Part shown: in pieces, positions 8,058 to 15,581 of the stretch
How the letters are laid out: every line of letters starts with the position of its first letter
Position numbering within the stretch: the stretch's first letter is position 1
Assembly: GCA_035942915.1 (NCBI GenBank)
Contig: DASZCR010000321.1
Location: 1-19,180 of the forward strand
Length of the DNA: 19,180 bases
Source of the DNA: DASZCR01 sp035942915
GTDB lineage: Bacteria; Acidobacteriota; Blastocatellia; Pyrinomonadales; Pyrinomonadaceae
Direction of reading: 5' to 3'
Translations under genes and position numbers: made by a program
The notes under the pieces: model-generated
Told to the model about the DNA's origin: nothing
What the model saw: only the letters and a program-made list of their open reading frames with translations
The model's database searches: none

Positions 8058-11000
8058 CTGGCAAACTCCGTCCGTGTGAACAGCGCCGGGTCTAAAAAGA
8101 GCGCATCAATCGAAGAGACTTCCGAGGCGACGAGCCGCGTGTTGTAACGCTCAAGATACGAGCGGCGCTCCTTCGTCAACGGATAGGCTTCCGGCGCGCT
8201 GTAAGGATACTTCGTCATCCCGTGAAAAGGCAGCGGCGCGACCTCGTGCGGGCTGGCCGAATTGATGTCCATCTCTTTGCTGAAGCCGTCGGCGTAGAGC
8301 AGGAAGGTGCGCTTCCAACCGCGCGGCAGCGGCGGCAGACGGCGCGCATCGAACGAGAGAGACAGTTCGTCGCCGGGGCGCGAGACGACGAACATGTCAT
8401 CCGTCTCAAGGAGCAATTCGCGCACGTCGCCCTCGCGCGTGTAACGCCCCGGCAGAGCCTTCCAGGGCGACGTGAAGGAGACGCGCTCGTAATCGTAGCC
8501 ATACGGCTCGCGGCCGTCAGGCGTCACCTCAGCCGAGAAGCCGCGCCAGCGCAGATGCGCCGATGCGGGGTCGAGCGCGGTCATCTGCGCGGGCTGTTCG
8601 CCCGCCGAAGTGTCGAACAGAATTTCATCCCAGAGGACGCGCATGTTGGTGACGATGCGAACCTCGCGGCTGCGACTGAGAAACTTGCCCGTCAGGTCAA
8701 CCGTCACGGTCTGCGGCCGACCTACGGGGATGCCGATGTCTTCGATGACCGTCTGCCAGCGCCCACGCGCATCTCTCACCTGAAGCGCAGGCATCGACAT
8801 ACTCTTGCCGCTTTGCGACGCCGCGACGTTATCGCTCGACCACGCGTAATCCGTCCAGCCCGTCAGCAACAGCAACGTCCTCCGACCGAGAGGAGCATTC
8901 TCCTCATCAAGTTTCAAAGTCAGCGTGTGCTCCTCCGCATAACCACGCACGGGGTCGCGCCGGAAGTCGTCCGGATACTGCCTGTCCATGTGCGCGATGC
9001 GCGCGAGCACATCATGCCCGTGCTCGTCGAAGGCGGCCAGAGGCGGACGCGCGCCCTGCGTCTTGTAGAGCACGAAGCGGCGCGGCACGGCGCTCAGACC
9101 TTCGTTCGGATAGACCTCGACGCCCTCCGGATGTGCAACGACGTGCAAGCGCAGACGGTCAACGAAGAGCGCCTCTTCCAGTTCGTTGGTGACGCGGATT
9201 TCAAAGCGACCGTTGCGCTCCTTCAATTGGTCGCCGCGAATGCGAACGTACTCGTCAGGGTCTGGCAGGTTGTAACGACCGGGCGCTTCCCAGTGCCCCA
9301 TCTCGCCGCCGCCCATGAAGTCCGTGATGAACTCGAAGCGGTGGCCGTTCCACGCGTAGAGATAGGGACACGAAGAGGGTTTGCGGTCGAGTTCGATGAC
9401 GGAGAGCGTCTGCGCCGTCTGCGTCTTCGACGCGACCGCGCCCGCCGGTTTTGCGCCCGCGACATCCGTCTCCGCCTGCACGATGCCTGCCGGCCACATC
9501 ACGCGCACGGCATCGGCCGACGCACGTCTGCCGAGTCCGAAGACGACATCTGCGGGTGCGGGCGCGGGGCTTGCCGAGTAGGTTTCCAGCTTTTGCACGA
9601 GACTCCCGGCGCGCGTCTCAACCTTCGCGCCGACTGCGCTACGGTTGCTCACCCTGCCCGTTAAATCGACTCGCAGAGAGCGGTTCTGATTGCCGCCATC
9701 GTTGCGCGCAAGGCGTAACTCGCCCGCCGCGTTGAGCGCCAGAAGGTCTGTGTCGCCGTCGAAGTCGAGGTCGCCTGCGGCGAACAGTCGCCCGTTGTGT
9801 TGACGGGACGCCCCCGCCGATACGGCGCGCGCGCTCGCGTCCGTCCAACCGTCGCCGATGTTGCGCCACACGCGCAGGCCGCCGCTGGTCTGCGTGAGAC
9901 AATCGAGCAAGCCGTCTGCGTCGTAGTCGAGCATCATGGAAGCGCGCGTGCCTTGCGTCTCGGCGGCAGCGGCGTTCGTCTTGAACCTCTCGCGGCCGTC
10001 GCTCGTGACGAAGAGGCCGGGAGCATCTGCGCGGCCGAAGTAGAAGTCTGTGAAGCCGTCCTTGTTCACGTCGCCTGCGGCGGCGCTCGTCCAGCGACCG
10101 CTCGCGCTCAGTCCGACTTCCGCAGCGACGTTGCGAAACGTGCCGTCGCGCTGGTTGCTGAAGAGCTCAGGCGCTTTGCCGTAGTTGAGCACGAGGAGGT
10201 CAACATCACGACGGTTGTTGAAGTCTGTGGGGACGATGGCAACCGCGTGCGCCGCCCCTTCGAGTTTGGAGGCGGCCGTGATGTCTGTGAATTTGCCGTT
10301 GCCATCGTTGCGTAGCAGCAATCTGGGCGCGGGTGCGAAGTCTTCTGGGAAGACTGCCGTCTCGCCTCTGGGCGCGGCCGAGAGGTCGGCCAGCCCCGCG
10401 ACGAAAACATCCAGGTCGCCGTCATGGTCTACATCGACAAAGGCGACCGACGAAGGAAGCGCGGGATAGCGCGGAAGGTTGGCCGCCATCGTCGCGTCGG
10501 AGAAGCGACCGCCGCCGTCGTTGTGATAGAGCATGAGCGCACCTTCGCCGATGACGAAGAGGTCTGGACGATTGTCGTTGTCGTAATCGCCTGCGACCGC
10601 GCCGGTCGGGATGGATGAGAGGCGCGCTCCTAAGGCTCCCGACTGCGCCGTCACGTCGGAGAATTTGCCTTCGTCGTTGCGGTAGAGACGTTGTGCGACG
10701 GGCGAGGCGTAGAAGATGTCCAAGTCGTCATCGCCGTCGAAGTCGAACGGCGTGACGACACCGCCGAGCGCGGCGACAATGTCGCGGCGTCTCGCGTCGT
10801 TGAACTCGCCTCTGTTGAAGCGTCGCCCGAAGATGTTTGAAGAGGAGACGGATGAGGCGTCGGTGTTTGCAGTAGCGTTGACGTTTGCAGTCGGCAGCAG
10901 GGTTGTCGTCGCGTCGTTAAAAGTGACGGGGGGCGTGGCGCGTTCGACAAGTTCTGGTTCGGCGCCGGTTGAAGCGATGGCCTCCGCGTAGCGCCCCTGT

Positions 11001-11683
11001 TCGAGATAGTTCTGTCCGAGCGTCGTGCCGCTGCCGCGCAGACGCAACTCCTGAAAGCGCGCCATGAGGCGCTGCCCTTCCTCGCGCTGGTTGGTGCGTA
11101 GCAAGGCCGTGCCGAGATTGTAGAGCGCCGTTCCGTTGTAAGGCTCGACGAGCAGCGCGGCGCGAAAAGAGGTGATAGCTTCCGCGTAGCGTCGCTGCTG
11201 CGCGTAAAGCTGCCCCATGTTGATATTCGCGCCGACATCTTCGGGGTCAATCTTGAGCACCTGTTGGAAGGCGGCCGCCGCCTCTTCCACGCGGCTCTCG
11301 GCACGCGCGATGAGGCCGAGAATGTAGTGCGGCTGCGGCGCGCGCGGAGCGAGAGCGACGGCGGCGCGTGCCTCTTGTTGCGCGCCCGGCAGGTCGGGCA
11401 GATTGTAGAGAGCGATGCTGAGATTGATTCTCGCCAGCGTCAGCTTCGGGTCGAGCTTCAAGGCGCGCCGGAAGGCTTCTGCACCCTCCCTGTACTTGAA
11501 CTGTTCGAGCAGCGCGACGCCAATGTTGTTGGCTCGATAAGCCTCCTCGCGCGTACTCGCGGCGGTAGCGGTCGAAGTCTGATTCTGAAAACTCGCGGCA
11601 GTTTTCCTGACCGTCGGAAAGAAGGTCGCCAGCACGCCTGAGAAGATAAACAGGAGAACGAAAAGATACCGTTTGTTCTTCAT
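8054..11683 (-). CDS. TPR / seven FG-GAP repeat / ASPIC-UnbV (CRTAC1-like) extracytoplasmic protein
   Basis: A 1209-residue protein if it starts at MKNKRYLFVLLFIF; ATG 11701 adds an acidic MLISEL that fits a signal peptide less well. After the N-terminal hydrophobic anchor come about five TPRs (residues 45-215), a Thr/Ala/Asn-rich linker, and seven aspartate-rich loops such as DFDGDDDLD, DYDNDNRPD, DVDHDGDLD and DLDFDGDTD. These predict a seven-bladed calcium-binding propeller. The fourth loop (DFNNRRDVD) is degenerate. An ASPIC/UnbV domain follows (SNRSAVGAKVETRAG to VRVMWPAG). A C-terminal region of about 430 residues starts with SCPYLYAWNG and includes GYDYERVSF; I know it only as a frequent extension in acidobacterial relatives. 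It is probably exported and may bind glycans or proteins. The xylG overlap makes the two one operon. Confidence 0.88.
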   Translation of the reverse strand: MKNKRYLFVLLFIFSGVLATFFPTVRKTAASFQNQTSTATAASTREEAYRANNIGVALLEQFKYREGAEAFRRALKLDPKLTLARINLSIALYNLPDLPGAQQEARAAVALAPRAPQPHYILGLIARAESRVEEAAAAFQQVLKIDPEDVGANINMGQLYAQQRRYAEAITSFRAALLVEPYNGTALYNLGTALLRTNQREEGQRLMARFQELRLRGSGTTLGQNYLEQGRYAEAIASTGAEPELVERATPPVTFNDATTTLLPTANVNATANTDASSVSSSNIFGRRFNRGEFNDARRRDIVAALGGVVTPFDFDGDDDLDIFYASPVAQRLYRNDEGKFSDVTAQSGALGARLSSIPTGAVAGDYDNDNRPDLFVIGEGALMLYHNDGGGRFSDATMAANLPRYPALPSSVAFVDVDHDGDLDVFVAGLADLSAAPRGETAVFPEDFAPAPRLLLRNDGNGKFTDITAASKLEGAAHAVAIVPTDFNNRRDVDLLVLNYGKAPELFSNQRDGTFRNVAAEVGLSASGRWTSAAAGDVNKDGFTDFYFGRADAPGLFVTSDGRERFKTNAAAAETQGTRASMMLDYDADGLLDCLTQTSGGLRVWRNIGDGWTDASARAVSAGASRQHNGRLFAAGDLDFDGDTDLLALNAAGELRLARNDGGNQNRSLRVDLTGRVSNRSAVGAKVETRAGSLVQKLETYSASPAPAPADVVFGLGRRASADAVRVMWPAGIVQAETDVAGAKPAGAVASKTQTAQTLSVIELDRKPSSCPYLYAWNGHRFEFITDFMGGGEMGHWEAPGRYNLPDPDEYVRIRGDQLKERNGRFEIRVTNELEEALFVDRLRLHVVAHPEGVEVYPNEGLSAVPRRFVLYKTQGARPPLAAFDEHGHDVLARIAHMDRQYPDDFRRDPVRGYAEEHTLTLKLDEENAPLGRRTLLLLTGWTDYAWSSDNVAASQSGKSMSMPALQVRDARGRWQTVIEDIGIPVGRPQTVTVDLTGKFLSRSREVRIVTNMRVLWDEILFDTSAGEQPAQMTALDPASAHLRWRGFSAEVTPDGREPYGYDYERVSFTSPWKALPGRYTREGDVRELLLETDDMFVVSRPGDELSLSFDARRLPPLPRGWKRTFLLYADGFSKEMDINSASPHEVAPLPFHGMTKYPYSAPEAYPLTKERRSYLERYNTRLVASEVSSIDALFLDPALFTRTEFAR

Positions 11684-11827
11684 TAATTCAGAGATTAGCA
11701 TATGAACGCACGGCCGCGTCCACCTTCTGCGGCGGTCTAAAAATCTACTCTGCGAACAAACTCCGGCAACACTCTTTCACTCTAATCGTCAACGCTCTAC
11801 ATAGAATCGTCGAGAGGACTTGTCGTG

Positions 11828-13213
11828 ATGTTGCGAAGAATCTACAGGACAATCGTTTTCACAGTTCTCTGCGCTGCGCTGCTCAACTTCACCGGCGGCG
11901 AGGCAGTTGAGACGAACGCTCAGCAGCGACCTCAAAGACGGCAGCCGCAAACGCCCGCACCTACTCCGGCCGCACAGAATCGCGGCGGCGTGCTGACCGG
12001 CAAGGCCGCGCTCGGAGACTGGACGACGGATGCCCCCGGCGTGCGCCGACGCATCACGACGGCCGACTTGCCGACGCCTTACGAGACGCGCTCTGTAGAC
12101 AACGGCCCGCGTCTCGTCCCTCGACCGCCCGATGCATGGCCGAAAGCGCCCGCCGGTTTCAAGGTCGAGGAGTTCGCCAACGGGCTTGAGAATCCACGCA
12201 TCATCCGCACAGCACCCAACGGCGACCTCTTCGTGGCCGAGAGCCGTCCGGGCAGAATCCGCGTCCTGCGTGCGGGCGCGGGCGCAGGCAAGGCCGAGAC
12301 GACCGAAATCTTCGCCTCCGGTTTGACACGCCCGTTCGGCATCGCCTTCTACCCGCCCGGCCCCGACCCGCGCTACGTCTACGTCGCCAACACAGGCTCG
12401 GTCGTGCGTTTTCCTTATCGCAACGGCGACCTCAAAGCGCGCAGCGAACCGGAAACCATCGTCGCCAACATTCCCGGCGGTGGACAGTTGCGCGGCGGCG
12501 GCCACTGGACGCGTGACATTGTCTTTTCGCGCGACGGGCGGAAGATGTACGTCTCCGTCGGCTCGCTGACGAACGTCTGGGAGCGTGAGAGCGATAACGA
12601 GGAACGGCGCGCCACCATTCTCGAATTCAATCCAGACGGGACTGGCGAACGCATCTATGCATGGGGCATCCGCAACGCCGTCGGCATAGCCATCCATCCG
12701 CAGACAGGCGTGCTCTGGGCTTCGGTCAACGAGCGCGACGGACTCGGCGATGACCTTGTACCTGACTACGTCACGAGCGTTAAAGAAGGCGGCTTTTACG
12801 GCTGGCCTTGGTACTACATAGGCTCGAACCAAGACCCGCGTCATCCGGGCAAACGTCCAGACCTGCGCGGCAAAGTAATCGTGCCGGACGTGCTCCTGCA
12901 ATCTCACACGGCCTCGCTCGGCATGGTCTTTTATGACGGCACACAGTTTCCCACAGACTTCTCCGGTGACGCCTTCGCAGCGCAGCACGGGTCCTGGAAT
13001 CGCTCGCGCCGCACGGGCTACAAAGTCATCCGCGTGCCACTGCGCAGAGGGGTGGCAACAGGCGTGTATGAAGATTTTCTGACCGGCTTCGTCACACCTG
13101 CGGGCGACGTGTGGGGTCGTCCGGTCGGCGTAGCTGTGGCTCGTGATGGCGCGTTGATGGTCACGGACGACGGCTCGAACACGGTCTGGCGCATCTCTCA
13201 TCGGTCACGATAG
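11828..13213 (+). CDS. PQQ-dependent glucose/sorbosone dehydrogenase family protein
   Basis: An exported quinoprotein of 461 residues. Residues 1-31 look like a signal peptide, followed by a Gln/Pro/Arg linker. The six-bladed propeller of the soluble glucose dehydrogenase / sorbosone dehydrogenase family (COG2133 type) shows as FANGLENPRIIRTAPNGDLF, GLTRPFGIAFYPP, GGGHWTRDIVFSRDGRKMYV (His226, at the position of the catalytic base), YAWGIRNAVGIAIHP, GLGDDLVPDYVTSV, GGFYGWPWYYIG and AAQHGSWNRS. It should oxidise a sugar or sugar aldehyde in the periplasm with PQQ. ATG 11828 follows AGAGGA (11813-11818) by 9 bases; GTG 11825 just before it is a possible alternative. The gene is divergent from the TPR/ASPIC gene across about 140 bases. 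Confidence 0.92.
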   Translation: MLRRIYRTIVFTVLCAALLNFTGGEAVETNAQQRPQRRQPQTPAPTPAAQNRGGVLTGKAALGDWTTDAPGVRRRITTADLPTPYETRSVDNGPRLVPRPPDAWPKAPAGFKVEEFANGLENPRIIRTAPNGDLFVAESRPGRIRVLRAGAGAGKAETTEIFASGLTRPFGIAFYPPGPDPRYVYVANTGSVVRFPYRNGDLKARSEPETIVANIPGGGQLRGGGHWTRDIVFSRDGRKMYVSVGSLTNVWERESDNEERRATILEFNPDGTGERIYAWGIRNAVGIAIHPQTGVLWASVNERDGLGDDLVPDYVTSVKEGGFYGWPWYYIGSNQDPRHPGKRPDLRGKVIVPDVLLQSHTASLGMVFYDGTQFPTDFSGDAFAAQHGSWNRSRRTGYKVIRVPLRRGVATGVYEDFLTGFVTPAGDVWGRPVGVAVARDGALMVTDDGSNTVWRISHRSR

Positions 13214-13407
13214 AGCGCCCATTTCGCCCTCACTTCAAACGATTTTCGACACGTCTGCTCTCATCTAGCAGGCTCCCCACCCGTCCGCGCCGCAGAAGCG
13301 GATGACTCTCACGGTGCGCCACCTTCAGTTTCGACGAGGCGGGCTATAAAATTACACGACTTAGAGATTTGCATCTGAAAAGAAGTCACTGACACTTGAT
13401 GCTCAAA

Positions 13408-13451
13408 GTTCTAATCCCCTACGCGAATTAGAACAACTTGTAAATGTTCTA
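13408..13451. promoter_or_regulatory. Three alternating GTTCTA elements, putative operator
   Basis: GTTCTAAT (13408-13415) and ATTAGAAC (13427-13434) form a perfect 8-bp inverted repeat with an 11-base spacer. TAGAACA (13429-13435) and TGTTCTA (13445-13451) form a second, 7-bp repeat sharing the middle element. The centres are about 18-19 bases apart, nearly two helical turns, so a dimeric regulator could bind them on one face. They lie about 45 bases upstream of the proposed -35 of the ATPase operon. Confidence 0.5.
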
Positions 13452-13494
13452 CTGCTTTATCCGTCAAATCACCCACCCCCCTACAAGATTTCTA

Positions 13495-13524
13495 TTGTTT
13501 TCAGGCTATCAACTGTGATATATC
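13495..13524 (+). promoter_or_regulatory. Proposed promoter of the ATPase operon
   Basis: TTGTTT (13495-13500), an 18-base spacer and TATATC (13519-13524) resemble a sigma-70 promoter. The -10 box ends 7 bases before ATG 13532, so transcription would start at about the start codon, giving a leaderless message. This fits the lack of a usable Shine-Dalgarno sequence there. Confidence 0.4.
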
Positions 13525-13531
13525 GCAGGTT

Positions 13532-14386
13532 ATGATTCCTGAGAGTGTCTTTTCAATCTCCCCGAACCCCCGCTTCTTCTACATCACTCCAAGTGTGCAG
13601 GCTGCGATTGCAAAGACTCAGTATGTGATTCGCGCGCGACAGGGGTTGACGACGATTATTGGGGACGTAGGGCTAGGAAAGACCTCTCTGCTCCGTCTGC
13701 TCTACAACGAGTATGACGATAGCCCGGAGCACACCACAGCCTTCATTGTGAACCCGAAGCAGACGAGCGAAACCGCGTTTCTCAAAGCCATCTGCACCGA
13801 ATTCGGAGTGAAGACCAAGCGTAGCCAACGTGAGACTGAGTATGAGTTGCGGGCTTTTCTTGTAGACCAGTATCGAGAGGGCAAAAATGTAGTGCTCTTC
13901 ATCGACGAGGCGCAGCAGCTCAAAGGCCCGATGTTCGAGCAAATCCGCCAAATCCTGAACTTCGAGACTGATGAGACGAAACTCATCTCAATAGTGATGG
14001 CGGGACAGGTAGAACTGCGCTACAAGCTGGCTGACCGCAGCAAACGTGCTCTCGTTTCCCGCATTGCCGTCTCCTCATCTCTGGATGCCCTGACGCTCGA
14101 CGAAACCAGCGGGATGATTGATTTCCGCTGCACCGTCGCAGGTGTCGAGAACCCCTTTGAGGCCGAAGCCGTCGATGCCGTCTATCACTGGTCAAAGGGT
14201 GTCCCACGCGAAGCCATCAAGCTCTGCGCCATGTCGGTTCAGTACGCAGCCATCAATAAACTGAAGAGGATACCGGCCGATTTAGTCGAGTTGGCTGCGG
14301 GCGACATTGTACGACCATCCGAAGAAAACCCTGCTGAGCGGGTCACTGGACTAGGTACGATGAAGGGAATGCGTGAGGCCGTATGA
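13532..14386 (+). CDS. ExeA/TniB-type AAA+ ATPase (AAA_22)
   Basis: A soluble 284-residue ATPase. The N-terminus SVFSISPNPRFFYITPS is the ExeA signature region. Walker A is GDVGLGKT (44-51), Walker B is VVLFIDEAQ with Asp125 and Glu126, a sensor-like SIVMAGQVEL follows, and Arg177 in LVSRI is a likely arginine finger. A C-terminal helical domain (HWSKGVPREAIKLCAMSV) is typical. Relatives include GspA/ExeA and the transposon regulators TniB and TnsC; no peptidoglycan-binding tail, secretin gene or transposase is present, so a DNA-bound remodelling role is likelier than secretion. No in-frame start lies upstream. Its stop overlaps the next start (ATGA, 14383-14386), so the two proteins are made together. 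Base composition is lower in GC than the flanks. Confidence 0.9.
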   Translation: MIPESVFSISPNPRFFYITPSVQAAIAKTQYVIRARQGLTTIIGDVGLGKTSLLRLLYNEYDDSPEHTTAFIVNPKQTSETAFLKAICTEFGVKTKRSQRETEYELRAFLVDQYREGKNVVLFIDEAQQLKGPMFEQIRQILNFETDETKLISIVMAGQVELRYKLADRSKRALVSRIAVSSSLDALTLDETSGMIDFRCTVAGVENPFEAEAVDAVYHWSKGVPREAIKLCAMSVQYAAINKLKRIPADLVELAAGDIVRPSEENPAERVTGLGTMKGMREAV

Positions 14387-15513
14387 GCGAGGAGAAAAAA
14401 TACGTCACCTTCCGCGACCTCCGAGCAGTTGCTCCCGCACAGAAGCCAATAGCGCCTCCCACCTCTACTAGTACATCTAGTACATCTAGTACAACTCCAA
14501 CTGCACAACCGACCGCCACTGCCCTACCGAGTTCACCTAGTACATCTAGTATATCTAGTACACCTAGTAGTACTAGTACATCTAGTACAACTCATGAGGA
14601 CAATACACAACGGGACACTCTCATCAGGAGACAGAAAAAGTCGCCGGTAGCGCCGGAAAGGGATTTTCAGCGGGTGCCTAATTCAATTACCCGTAAGGCT
14701 ATCCCCGGAGGGCTATTCAGGGGAAAGAGCAAACAGGTCTGGGATTACCTATGGAGCGTTACTAGAGGGGCTGTAGTGCCGGTTAGCTCAACCCGAAAAT
14801 CGCGGCGTGAAATAAAAGCTGGTTCCGGCCTCGGTTCGATGGTCACGGTAGACGCCGCCCTTGAGCACCTCGAAAGTGTTGGGCTGATTGCTGTAAAACC
14901 GGCGGTCGGCTCATTTGCCGGTAATGAATATGAGGTTTTCACTCCGGAGGAGGCCTATACTAGTACATCTAGTACACCTAGTACATCTAGTTCTACTAGG
15001 ATTACCCAGAAAGTAGATGTACTAGATGTACTAGAAACTAGTAGTACTAGTACAACTGAAGTTGTTGAAAATACAGGGGGTTCCGGTCACCCTAATACTT
15101 CTTTTAAGACTAAAGATATAAATACTGATGATGAGGCGTTCGCCGAATTTATGGCCGCAGTGAAAAAGACGGCGAAGGAGATTACCGGCAAGGAGCCATC
15201 GAAGGCGGAGGCTGCGCGATGGGGAGAGGTCGCCGAGGTGCTCATGACCGAACTACGCATTGCTGCGGGCAGAACAACCATCTCAAGCGTCCCGGCGTTC
15301 CTGGCCGAACATCTGCGTCGTAGGCTCTGGAAGAAGGAGAAGCGGCAAATCGAAGCGGAGGCCGCCGAGCAAAAAGCGTCCACTCCCGCACGTAAGATTG
15401 ACCCGTCGAAATGCCCGGACTGCTTCGGTACCAGCATGTACTACCCTGAAGGGTTTGAGAAGGGCGTAGCGAGATGCCCGCATTCAAAGCTCAAGTTGGA
15501 GAGCGCGGAGTAG
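14383..15513 (+). CDS. Winged-helix, replication-initiator-like DNA-binding protein with repeat-encoded linkers
   Basis: A 376-residue cytoplasmic protein, family not recognised by name. Residues 27-70 are a Ser/Thr linker. Residues 94-190 resemble a winged-helix domain of plasmid or phage replication initiators (FQRVPNSITRKAI, then TVDAALEHLESVGLIAVKP and a beta wing ending NEYEVF). Residues 192-228 are a second Ser/Thr linker, 250-325 a charged helical domain (FAEFMAAVKKTAKEITGK to LAEHLRRRLWKK), and 344-368 a possible zinc knuckle (CPDC and CPH). Both linkers are built from a 9-bp DNA repeat that in one place is inverted and then encodes VDVLDVLE, so the DNA seems to be what is kept. It may bind its own gene as an iteron array. 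ATGA coupling makes the upstream ATPase its partner. Replication, partition or transcription control are all possible. Confidence 0.8.
   Translation: MSEEKKYVTFRDLRAVAPAQKPIAPPTSTSTSSTSSTTPTAQPTATALPSSPSTSSISSTPSSTSTSSTTHEDNTQRDTLIRRQKKSPVAPERDFQRVPNSITRKAIPGGLFRGKSKQVWDYLWSVTRGAVVPVSSTRKSRREIKAGSGLGSMVTVDAALEHLESVGLIAVKPAVGSFAGNEYEVFTPEEAYTSTSSTPSTSSSTRITQKVDVLDVLETSSTSTTEVVENTGGSGHPNTSFKTKDINTDDEAFAEFMAAVKKTAKEITGKEPSKAEAARWGEVAEVLMTELRIAAGRTTISSVPAFLAEHLRRRLWKKEKRQIEAEAAEQKASTPARKIDPSKCPDCFGTSMYYPEGFEKGVARCPHSKLKLESAE
14468..14493 (+). repeat. 9-bp repeat cluster 1 (three CTAGTACA units)
   Basis: Exact CTAGTACA at 14468, 14477 and 14486 with a strict 9-bp period and T between units. It is read in frame as Ser-Thr/Ser-Ser-Thr in the first linker of the winged-helix protein. 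Confidence 0.95.
14537..14589 (+). repeat. 9-bp repeat cluster 2 (six units, four exact)
   Basis: Units start at 14537, 14546, 14555, 14564, 14573 and 14582. Those at 14537, 14555, 14573 and 14582 are exact CTAGTACA; 14546 is CTAGTATA and 14564 is CTAGTAGT. The period is exactly 9 bp. It lies in the first linker, 69 bases after the start of cluster 1. Confidence 0.95.
14960..15000 (+). repeat. 9-bp repeat cluster 3 (three exact units, two decayed)
   Basis: Exact CTAGTACA at 14960, 14969 and 14978, followed by the decayed units CTAGTTCT (14987) and CTAGG (14996) in the same register. It encodes the start of the second Ser/Thr linker. Confidence 0.93.
15018..15054. repeat. 9-bp repeat cluster 4, containing inverted units
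   Basis: TGTACTAG occurs at 15018 and 15027 (the reverse complement of the unit), then AAA, then CTAGTAGT (15038) and CTAGTACA (15047). The inverted pair and the forward pair face each other as an inverted repeat. The inverted part is translated as VDVLDVLE, unlike the SST peptides of the other clusters. Confidence 0.93.
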
Positions 15514-15581
15514 TTAGCGCGGCAGAAGCTTCGTAGATGCGGGCGTGAGGGCGAGAGATAGACGGGCCTCAAGAACTTGGG

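Larger units (their letters stand above)
13214..13531 (+). other. Intergenic leader of the ATPase operon; start of the A/T-richer island
   Basis: This is the only stretch over 300 bases without a gene. The first 120 bases keep the high GC of the left flank and hold only a small hairpin (CCGC-AGAA-GCGG). From about 13340 the sequence turns A/T-rich. It then carries TATAAA (13345-13350), three GTTCTA elements (13408-13451), a C-run (13468-13481) and the promoter given below. I see no tRNA and no integrase site. Confidence 0.6.

Noticed and set aside
8222..9664. Plus-strand open frame of 480 codons opposite the C-terminal part of the TPR/ASPIC gene
   Set aside because: It is antisense to a strongly supported gene, very rich in Arg and His, with no signal, domain or ribosome site.
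11789..13201. Minus-strand open frame of 470 codons opposite the PQQ dehydrogenase
   Set aside because: It is the antisense of a clear, motif-rich gene and its translation is Arg/Ala/Val-rich with no family motif; this is a by-product of high GC.
13468..13484. C-rich run as a G-quadruplex on the minus strand
   Set aside because: Only two G tracts are present on that strand; four are needed.
13532..14386. Type II secretion ExeA (GspA)
   Set aside because: The peptidoglycan-binding C-terminal part and membrane segment are missing, and no gspB or secretin is nearby; only the ATPase fold is shared.
14468..15054. CRISPR-like array
   Set aside because: The units are only 9 bp, contiguous and without unique spacers, and they are translated within a gene; no cas genes are present.
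14463..15060. Ser/Thr repeats as a mucin-like or cell-surface stalk
   Set aside because: The protein has no signal peptide or membrane anchor, has a DNA-binding domain, and the repeat is inverted in one place, which changes the peptide completely.
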